The position numbers and the translations under genes are program-made. The notes below the pieces were generated by a model that made no database searches, was not told the DNA's origin, and saw nothing but the letters and a program-made list of their open reading frames with translations. Below, piece after piece: positions 57,609-64,000 of a DNA stretch of 64,000 bases; position 1 is the stretch's first letter, and each line of letters begins with the position of its first letter. Source of the DNA: Paenibacillus macerans (lineage in GTDB: Bacteria > Bacillota > Bacilli > Paenibacillales > Paenibacillaceae); assembly GCF_900454495.1 (NCBI RefSeq), contig NZ_UGSI01000001.1:3963501-4027500 (forward strand), in the 5' to 3' direction.

Positions 57609-58567
57609 GCCTTTTCCCCTCCCGTATCTCCGCCCATGCGGCTTGACACCATCATGTTAAGGAGCGAAAAAATAATCGTGGCGATAAACAGCAGCACCGC
57701 CGTGGCGGCCGCCGTTCCGAAGAACCCGTTTTTGAACGCCTCGCTGTACAAATACGTAACCATCGTGACGCCTTCCTGGCGCGTGGAGCCGGTGCCGCCT
57801 TGGCCGAGGAACACATACGGTTCGGTAAAAAGCTGCAGCGCTCCGATCGTGGATACCAGCGTGACGAAAAGGATAAACGGACGAAGAAGCGGCAGCGTAA
57901 TGTTGATCAACTGCTGCCAGCGGCTCGCTCCGTCAATCCGCGCGGCCTCGTAAATGTCGGTCGGAATGCTTTGCAGCCCGGACAGGAAAATAATCGCGTT
58001 ATAACCCATCCAGCGCCACATGACCATCGTGGAGATGGCGATTTTAACGCCCCACCAGCCCGAGTTGAACGGGACGCTTTCCAGGCCAAAGCTGTTCAAT
58101 AACCAGTTGACCATCCCGTTGTTGCCGAACATCGTGCTGAACACCAGCGTAACGGCGACGATCGAAGTGATGTTGGGCATGAAATACAAAACGCGGAACG
58201 TGTTTTTGTATTTGTTGAGCGCCGAGTTGAGCATCACGGCAACCAGCAGCGCAACGATTAACTGCGGCACCGTCCCCATGAGGCCCATGAGGATCGTATT
58301 GCTGAAGGAGATCCAAAACGTCGGATCGGACGTAATCAGCTGATAGTTTTTGAAGCCGACATATTTCATCGGGCCCAGGGCGTCCCATTTAAAGAAGGAC
58401 AAATAGATGGTGAAAAAAATCGGATAAAGGCCGAAAATCGCGAACAAAATAAAAAACGGCGATATAAATCCGTATGCCGTAAGCCGGCTCCGCCTCGTTT
58501 CGTTCCAGAACGTTTTTTTTCCGGGAGCGGGCTGGACCGGGCTTGCGGTAGCTGCTGTGTCAGCCAT
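57605..58567 (-). CDS. Carbohydrate ABC transporter permease (MalF/UgpA-like)
   Basis: 320 residues, six to seven membrane segments. EAA loop: EAARIDGASRWQQLINITLPLLRPFILFVTLVSTIGALQLF. A cytoplasmic N-terminus FWNETRRSRLTAYGFISPFFILFAIFGLYPIFFTIYLSFFKWD is typical. Follows the binding-protein gene in the same operon. Confidence 0.93.
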   Translation of the reverse strand: MADTAATASPVQPAPGKKTFWNETRRSRLTAYGFISPFFILFAIFGLYPIFFTIYLSFFKWDALGPMKYVGFKNYQLITSDPTFWISFSNTILMGLMGTVPQLIVALLVAVMLNSALNKYKNTFRVLYFMPNITSIVAVTLVFSTMFGNNGMVNWLLNSFGLESVPFNSGWWGVKIAISTMVMWRWMGYNAIIFLSGLQSIPTDIYEAARIDGASRWQQLINITLPLLRPFILFVTLVSTIGALQLFTEPYVFLGQGGTGSTRQEGVTMVTYLYSEAFKNGFFGTAAATAVLLFIATIIFSLLNMMVSSRMGGDTGGEKA

Positions 58568-58679
58568 GGACGCACCTCCAAGGTGTGAATTAAGGGTAAA
58601 TCCAAATTCGCAAGAGGGTATGTTCCCCCCTTGCGAATCGAGATGAGTGAATGGATTTCGTTACTGCTAATTGTTCGTA

Positions 58680-60035
58680 TTAGCTGCGGTCAACCAGCGT
58701 TTTCGCTTGCTTCATCGCTTCGTCCCATTCTTTTTGCGGGTCCGCTTTTTTCTCCAGCACGTTTTTGAGCGCGTTTTTGATGATCGTGTCGACCTGGTCA
58801 TGCAGCGGACCGTAGTAGACCGGTTTTACGCGTTCCGCCGATTTGGCGTACGCCTCGGCAATGACTTGGCCGCTGAAGAATTCGTCCTTGTCTTCACTGA
58901 ATGCCGGTTCTTGATATACGGCCGGAATCGAAGGGAACAAGCCGCTTTCTTTAAACGATTTCAATTGGTTGTCTTTGTTGACGAGCCAGGAAATGAATTC
59001 ATAAGCTTCCTTCGGATGTTTGCCTTCTTTCGGCAGCGTCAGGAAGGAACCGCCCCAGTTGCCCGCGCCCTCCGGAAGTTGAGCGATTTGCCATTTGCCC
59101 GCGGAGTCTTTGGCGTTGCGGATCGTGCCTGCGATCCAAGCCGGGCCGAGCATAACGCCGAAATCGCCTTTGTTGATCGCGTTCTGCCATTCCGGCGACC
59201 ACAGAATCCAGTTGCCGATCCAGCCTTCTTGAATGCCCTTTACCGTGAAGTCGTATGCTTTCTTCACTTGAGGATTCGTATCGCCGATGAAAGCGCCGTC
59301 CTCTTTGTTGAAATAAATTTGGTCCGGCGATTGGTCGCGCAAACCGTTGTAGACGAGGTCCGTCAAATCGGCAAACGGTTTGCCGGTTTTTTCCTTGAAC
59401 TGCTTCGCCACCGTAGCGAATTTATCCCATGTATCGATGGCAGCACTGAAGCCGTCTGGATCGGTAGGAAGTCCGGCTTGTTCCGCCAAGTCCGTACGAT
59501 AGTAAACGACCGTCGGCCCGATGTCCGTAGGCAATCCAAGTTGGAAGGAACCGTCGACCGAAGTCGCTTGTTTCCATTTCCAGTCGAGGTAGTTGCTTTC
59601 GATGTCTTTGGCGCCCAGATCATATAAGTTGTGGAACTTGTCTTTGGCGCTGATGAAACGTTCCATGAAGGCGATTTCCAACATAAAGATGTCAGGCGCG
59701 CCCGATCCGGCGGACAACGCCGTCGTCAGGTTGTTGTGGTGCGCCGTTTGGTCGGACGTGTTTTGGAACTTGATCGTAATGTTCGGATGCTCTGCCGTAT
59801 ACTCCTTGGCCAGTTCCTCGTAGTTGGTCGTCCCCAGCGACCAGAAGGTCAGCTCGATTTTTTCGCCGGTGCCGGTGCCGGAGTTCTCCGTTCCTCCGCC
59901 TTCATTCGTGGTCGCCGGAGGGTTGGCGCTGCCGTTGCTTGTCTTACTGTTGCCGCCCCCGCCGCCGCATGCGGCCAGCAAGGACACCATCATGACCACA
60001 GCGAGCAGGATGGCCCACGGTTTCGATCTTTTCAT
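58680..60035 (-). CDS. Sugar ABC transporter substrate-binding lipoprotein
   Basis: 451 residues from MKRSKPWAILLAVVMMVSLLAACGGGG, a lipoprotein signal peptide with the lipobox LLAAC (Cys about 22). Family-1 binding fold: IELTFWSLGTTNYEELAKEYTAEHPNITIKFQNTS, APDIFMLEIAFMERF, GPTVVYYRTDLAEQAGLPTDPD, QAINKGDFGVMLGPAWIAG, AYEFISWLVNKDNQLKSFKESGLFPSIP. First gene of the operon; AAAGGGGT lies 7 bases before the ATG. Substrate probably a plant-derived oligosaccharide, but not defined by sequence. Confidence 0.93.
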   Translation of the reverse strand: MKRSKPWAILLAVVMMVSLLAACGGGGGNSKTSNGSANPPATTNEGGGTENSGTGTGEKIELTFWSLGTTNYEELAKEYTAEHPNITIKFQNTSDQTAHHNNLTTALSAGSGAPDIFMLEIAFMERFISAKDKFHNLYDLGAKDIESNYLDWKWKQATSVDGSFQLGLPTDIGPTVVYYRTDLAEQAGLPTDPDGFSAAIDTWDKFATVAKQFKEKTGKPFADLTDLVYNGLRDQSPDQIYFNKEDGAFIGDTNPQVKKAYDFTVKGIQEGWIGNWILWSPEWQNAINKGDFGVMLGPAWIAGTIRNAKDSAGKWQIAQLPEGAGNWGGSFLTLPKEGKHPKEAYEFISWLVNKDNQLKSFKESGLFPSIPAVYQEPAFSEDKDEFFSGQVIAEAYAKSAERVKPVYYGPLHDQVDTIIKNALKNVLEKKADPQKEWDEAMKQAKTLVDRS

Positions 60036-60161
60036 TTCTTGTACCCCTTTCAATGGTTTTGCGGATTTTTCATTTTCAGTCTAACGAAAACGGATACATT
60101 TTTTGAGGAGGCAATATTGCGATTTGAGGTTTGAATTTTTCTGATTGCGGGAAAATTGCAG

Positions 60162-60198
60162 AAAAAAGACCGAAGGACGTGGGTTGTCCTCGGTCTTT
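60162..60198 (-). terminator. Terminator of the Eis-like acetyltransferase gene
   Basis: Stem AAAGACCGA(A)GGAC / GTCCTCGGTCTTT with a one-base bulge; on the minus strand it is followed by TTTTTTCTG. Confidence 0.85.
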
Positions 60199-60219
60199 GT
60201 CTTTTTTCTATATTACTTG

Positions 60220-61401
60220 TCAAAAAAAGTCCATTAAAGCCGTCGCGCTAACCGGGATTAGCCGCTCCAGCGTCTCCGCATCCCGTTCCGGGCCGGTCAG
60301 GCGGCCGTAAGCATACATTTCGCGCGGTCTTTTATAACCGAGCAGCATGGCCGTCAAAGTTTGGATATCGCAAGTTAGACCGTCATCCACGGCGGTCTGT
60401 TCTGCCTTCACTAGCTGCCCGTGCCCCTCGCCATCCACTTCAAGCTTCCACGAACCGTCATTCCAAGGGGCAACCGCGTCGATGATCCGAAGATTGAGCC
60501 GAGCCGTTTGGGTTTGCGGGGCCGGGGCAACAAACGAATACTGACCGGCAAAAGCGCCGGCGTTGACGATCCGGGCCATAAAATACGGTACGATTTCCTG
60601 TTTGCAGCGGGGATCGTGCAGCATAAACGGCAGCAAATCGTCCGCAGGGACATGATCGACCACGGCCTGGGTCACCATCGAATCGTGATTGGCCAAATAC
60701 GTCCACAGACCTTTTCGCGCCGTATCGTTTAGAAATACAAACTCGTCAACCAGCAGTTCCCTATTTTTTACCTGGTATATCGTATAACCTTCCGGTTCGC
60801 CCGTTTCGGAAAAATATACGGCCGTATGATCTTCGCTGCCGATCACCATTCTCTCCCACCAGTCGGTATCGCGAACGAGGGTACCGTTATATTTTTGGGC
60901 AAACTTATGGTAAATCCGGTTCAGCAGCTCGATGTCTTTAATGTCGCGTTTTACCGTCCCCTCAACTTGCGTTTTTGCCGGAAAATTGCCTGTGCTGATC
61001 GTATATTTTTTATAGTCTGTGTACAATTCCCAGCCGAATTTGCGGTAAAAAGGAACGGAAAAGGGATGCAGGCAGGACAACACCTGACCTTCTTCATTCA
61101 TTCGGGCCAGCGCCTTGGACAGCAGCTTGCTGACGAGCCCGCCCCGGCGATTCTCCGGCCAGGTGGCGACGCCGGCGATGCCTCCCATCGGCAAAGCTCT
61201 CCCCTGTATGTAAATTTGCAGCGGAAGCAAAGTAAGTTTGGCCAGCAATTCGCCCCCCTCAAAAGCCCCCCAGGTCTGCTCGGGGTTAAACCGGGCCTTT
61301 TGTTTCTCCCGATCCTCCGGCGGCAATTTATACTGGAAGGCATATTCGGATAAAGTCAAACTGTCATCAAACTCGTCTGCGTTTAACTGTCTGATTTCCA
61401 C
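60220..61401 (-). CDS. GNAT acetyltransferase, Eis-like
   Basis: 393 residues with the three-part Eis build: N-terminal GNAT (IRQLNADEFDDSLTLSEYAFQY, GIAGVATWPENRRGGLVSKLLSKALARMNEEGQVLSCLHPFSVPFYRKFGWELY), a second GNAT-like fold, and a sterol-carrier-like C-terminal domain (LNLRIIDAVAPWNDGSWKLEVDGEG...). RRGGLVSKLL is the acetyl-CoA loop. The C-terminus LMDFF is close to the free carboxylate that completes the active site in the family. Relatives acetylate amines, including aminoglycosides; substrate here unknown. Confidence 0.88.
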   Translation of the reverse strand: MEIRQLNADEFDDSLTLSEYAFQYKLPPEDREKQKARFNPEQTWGAFEGGELLAKLTLLPLQIYIQGRALPMGGIAGVATWPENRRGGLVSKLLSKALARMNEEGQVLSCLHPFSVPFYRKFGWELYTDYKKYTISTGNFPAKTQVEGTVKRDIKDIELLNRIYHKFAQKYNGTLVRDTDWWERMVIGSEDHTAVYFSETGEPEGYTIYQVKNRELLVDEFVFLNDTARKGLWTYLANHDSMVTQAVVDHVPADDLLPFMLHDPRCKQEIVPYFMARIVNAGAFAGQYSFVAPAPQTQTARLNLRIIDAVAPWNDGSWKLEVDGEGHGQLVKAEQTAVDDGLTCDIQTLTAMLLGYKRPREMYAYGRLTGPERDAETLERLIPVSATALMDFF

Positions 61402-61527
61402 AAACCCACCTCTTTTCCTTAAATTTGATTTTGCCGGTTTAGCGGCAATCCTATGATGAGTTTGTCAGAAATATCTATAAGTGTCAATCGCTCTAAAGCC
61501 GTGATCTGTCCATCGGTCATTTTTTTA

Positions 61528-61541
61528 TGATAACGCTTACA
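61528..61541 (+). promoter_or_regulatory. Candidate cre (catabolite-response) site
   Basis: TGATAACGCTTACA fits the 14-base CcpA consensus TGWAARCGYTWNCW at 13 positions. It lies about 90 bases upstream of the FMN-binding-type lipoprotein start. Confidence 0.4.
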
Positions 61542-61629
61542 AAATGGTGAGTTAGATCATAGGCGCCGTTCTTTAGAACATGATATGAATAAAAGGCACA
61601 TATTTAATTCTCATGGGGGGATATCAAAC

Positions 61630-62232
61630 ATGTTTGTGAAAAAAATCTCATTATTGCTGCTTAGTCTGGGGCTAGTCGCCGTTTTTGCAGGATGCTCCAG
61701 CAACGGTCAATCTGGGAGCAGCTCCGGCGCAGCAGCCGAGGCCTCGACAACGGCGGCCGCCGCAACCACCGCTGCGGACTCGGCGCCGGTCAAAATGGGA
61801 CGTGTCGAATACGCCGCGCACGGTACCAAATGCTTCACGGTTGCCGTTGTGGCCATGCAGGGCGACAAAATCATCGGCGCATCCTTGGACGATTACCAGT
61901 TCATGAGCACCGATGTAGCCAAAGGCGTTCCTAATTCGGACCAAGATTTCGGGCAAAACTACAAAGACCCGAAAATGGTGCTTGCCTCCAAGAAAGCCAA
62001 TGCCGAGTATTATAGCGAGCACATGAAAGAGGAAGCCGGCGCAACGACACCAGTCGACGAGTCGCTGGCTGCCATTGAGCAATACGTAACCGGCAAAACC
62101 GTCGCCGAGCTCGAAGACGAACTGTCCAGCAAAAGTGCGGAACAATGGGTTGATGCTGTCAGCGGAGCGACTTTGGTGGATACCCAAGGATACGTCAAAG
62201 CGCTGGTTGAAGCGGCCAAGAGTGTGAAATAA
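61630..62232 (+). CDS. Lipoprotein with FMN-binding-like domain
   Basis: 200 residues from ATG with GGGGGGA at spacing 8. Lipoprotein signal MFVKKISLLLLSLGLVAVFAGC, an Ala/Ser/Thr linker, then VKMGRVEYAAHGTKCFTVAVVAMQGDKIIGASLDDYQF and, at the end, WVDAVSGATLVDTQGYVKALVEAAKS, where the SGAT motif is the site to which flavin is attached covalently in FMN_bind proteins. Probably an extracytoplasmic flavin carrier in electron transfer. Stands alone. Confidence 0.72.
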   Translation: MFVKKISLLLLSLGLVAVFAGCSSNGQSGSSSGAAAEASTTAAAATTAADSAPVKMGRVEYAAHGTKCFTVAVVAMQGDKIIGASLDDYQFMSTDVAKGVPNSDQDFGQNYKDPKMVLASKKANAEYYSEHMKEEAGATTPVDESLAAIEQYVTGKTVAELEDELSSKSAEQWVDAVSGATLVDTQGYVKALVEAAKSVK

Positions 62233-62260
62233 TTCACTATGGTTTAGCGAATTGCCCTTG

Positions 62261-62302
62261 AACCGGAGAGACTCCCCTTATCGGAAGCCTCCCGGTTTTT
62301 TG
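62261..62302 (+). terminator. Terminator after the FMN-binding-like lipoprotein
   Basis: AACCGG-AG / CTCCCGGTT stem with a bulge, followed by TTTTTT. Confidence 0.75.
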
Positions 62303-62332
62303 GCATATGGCAGAAGCTTATTTTCAAATCTT

Positions 62333-62806
62333 TTAGCGGGATAGCTTACGAAGCTGTCTTTTGATGGCCAGAATAGCTCCGAGATGCATTCCTTCGTGAA
62401 AAATCGTTCTTACAAGCACCTGCTCAATCGTATGCATGCCCATTTCCGTCGGCGGAAACGGCTGCTCCATGCGATTTTCATTCTGTTCCCTAATGAGCTG
62501 CGGCTGTTGTCTTAGGAGTTTGGCCAATTCCCCCAGTGAAGGCGTCCCCTCCGTGAAATGGCTCGGATTAGTGCCAAATCCAAACCATTCGTTAAATTTC
62601 AACGGTATCGGTATATCTTCTTTCGTTAATGCATGTATCCATAAATACTGATCAAGCAAAACATGCCCCAAATTCCAGCGGATATTGTTGTTAAAGCCTT
62701 CCGGGACGATATCCGCTTCCTCTGCGGTGATGTCTTCGACCACTCCCAACAGTTCGCTCCTGTATGTATTCAACTGCTCAAACAAAACTTCATGCCGCCG
62801 CTCCAT
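62333..62806 (-). CDS. DinB-family protein (four-helix metal-dependent)
   Basis: 157 residues. Three metal-ligand His positions are visible: NLGHVLLDQ (about residue 47) and FHEGMHLGAI (about 137-142). Typical helices QLNTYRSELLGVVEDITAEEAD and SLGELAKLLRQQPQLIREQNENRME. The family includes bacillithiol S-transferases and thiol-linked hydrolases; exact reaction not predicted. Last host gene before the rRNA operon; the 370 bases between them hold no supported gene. Confidence 0.88.
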   Translation of the reverse strand: MERRHEVLFEQLNTYRSELLGVVEDITAEEADIVPEGFNNNIRWNLGHVLLDQYLWIHALTKEDIPIPLKFNEWFGFGTNPSHFTEGTPSLGELAKLLRQQPQLIREQNENRMEQPFPPTEMGMHTIEQVLVRTIFHEGMHLGAILAIKRQLRKLSR

Positions 62807-63144
62807 CTAAAAACCTCCTTCTATTTTGTACTAATTAGAGATTAAAGTTGGAAATTCCTTCTGAAGATCGCGAAAATTAGGATGGTACGGATACTCGACA
62901 ATACTATTTCTCATTATGTGGCGGCTTCCTTTGTTGAAACTGCCCCGCTCCGCCATACTGTAAACTCTAACGGACCGAAAAGGCCTTATCTCCCCATTTC
63001 CCGAATATTTCCCGTCCTAATAGACTCAGACGACGCTACCGAGCTAAAAATAACGCCACAAGTGAATATCGTAAGTGACCATCCCCCGGTGTCCGCTGTA
63101 AAAAGCACTATCCATTTCATTCCGCTGCAGCATTCCGAAAATAC

Positions 63145-63172
63145 CAAAAACACCGCCGAGTGATCGGCGGTG
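63145..63172 (-). terminator. rRNA operon terminator
   Basis: Perfect 9-bp stem CACCGCCGA / TCGGCGGTG with a 4-base loop, followed on the minus strand by TTTTTGGTATTTTC. Lies 12 bases after the 5S gene. Confidence 0.92.
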
Positions 63173-63183
63173 CTCTTCTTCAT

Positions 63184-63300
63184 GCTTGGCGGCGTCCTAC
63201 TCTCCCAGGACCCTTCGGTCCAAGTACCATCGGCGCTGGAGGGCTTAACGGTCGTGTTCGGGATGGGTACGCGTGGAACCCCTCCGCCATCGCCACCAAA
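63184..63300 (-). rRNA. rrf: 5S ribosomal RNA
   Basis: About 117 bases. Read on the minus strand it begins TTTGGTGGCGATGGCGGAG, has CCCATCCCGAACACG in loop C and CAGCGCCGATGGTA in the 3' half, and ends GGACGCCGCCAAGC, pairing with the 5' end. Typical of Bacillales/Paenibacillaceae 5S. Confidence 0.97.
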
Positions 63301-63374
63301 CGATTCAAGGTTAATCCTTGAAAACTGGATACGAAACTTGATTTGCGTGTTAGCCCCTATTCAGTTCCCGGGGT

Positions 63375-63489
63375 CCCCGAAAAGTAATCGGAATTACCTA
63401 CGAAGCCTCGCGTCACTTTTTGGGGTATATTTTTGGGCCCCGCCAAAGTACTCGGACTCAGCTTCGAAGCTTCACGTCACTTTGGTGGG
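63375..63489. repeat. Two hairpin-forming repeats in the 23S-5S spacer
   Basis: CCCCGAAAAGTAATCGG...CGCGTCACTTTTTGGGG (63375-63425) and CCCCGCCAAAGTACTCGG...CACGTCACTTTGGTGGG (63438-63489) share the plan CCCC-AAAGT-CGG...CGAAGC...CGTCACTTT-GGG. Each folds on itself through AAAGT / ACTTT and the C/G ends. Probably a duplicated processing stem or an inserted dispersed repeat. Confidence 0.6.
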
Positions 63490-63500
63490 TAGAGTTTTGG

Positions 63501-64000
<500 letters not shown>

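Noticed and set aside
62882..63163. 93-codon plus-strand frame between the DinB gene and the rRNA operon
   Set aside because: No ribosome site, overlaps the rRNA terminator, low-information sequence.

Overview
The window is a chromosomal piece of a Gram-positive, endospore-type Firmicute, most likely Paenibacillus or a close relative. This is inferred from strong AGGAGG-type ribosome binding sites, frequent TTG and GTG starts, sigma-A promoters, a YesM/YesN-type two-component system beside a sugar ABC transporter, a VTC/DUF4956/CotH cluster and Bacillus-like relatives for most genes. It holds host chromosome on both sides, one complete Mu-like prophage of 37,539 bp in the middle, and the 3' end of an rRNA operon at the right edge.

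Left host segment (1-7472). A truncated iron/metal substrate-binding protein, a dGTPase, a flavodoxin plus a downstream unknown gene under a perfect Fur box, a PhzF remnant, a 14-TM drug exporter, a 500-base spacer with a repeated TGCAAAAGTGCA element, exonuclease III, a HmoA-type haem monooxygenase with a second Fur box, and an ArsR-family regulator with its own promoter and palindrome. Iron limitation is the common theme.

Prophage (7473-45011). The ends are exact: 5'-TG...CA-3', imperfect terminal inverted repeats with TGACAAA at the same offset in both, and a 5-bp target duplication ATAGG. The element sits one base upstream of the start codon of a SulP transporter gene and has cut that gene off from its ribosome binding site and from arsR. 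Phage genes run mostly right to left. The control region (repressor divergent from a Ner-like regulator) is followed by MuA transposase, MuB ATPase, a row of small early/middle genes (GemA/gp16, DnaC-like ATPase, AbrB-like protein, 2-deoxyribosyltransferase-like protein), an endolysin and the Mor activator. After a terminator and a candidate Mor-dependent promoter come holin, gp27-like protein, a NusG/LoaP-like antiterminator, terminase, portal, head genes, and a PBSX (Xkd)-type contractile tail with a textbook -1 frameshift site in the tail chaperone. The far end carries three small accessory genes with their own promoters and operators. Head and transposition modules are Mu-like while the tail module is PBSX-like, so the phage is a mosaic. 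It looks intact.

Right host segment (45012-64000). The SulP transporter, a frameshifted secreted-protein pseudogene, a VTC / DUF4956 / CotH cluster, a 680-base spacer with dyads and repeats, then a leftward operon for carbohydrate uptake and sensing (lipoprotein binding protein, two permeases, YesM-type kinase, a second binding protein anchored by an N-terminal helix, AraC-type response regulator). After that come an Eis-like acetyltransferase, an FMN-binding-type lipoprotein, a DinB-family enzyme, and the 5S gene with its terminator and the 3' end of 23S rRNA, all on the minus strand apart from the lipoprotein.
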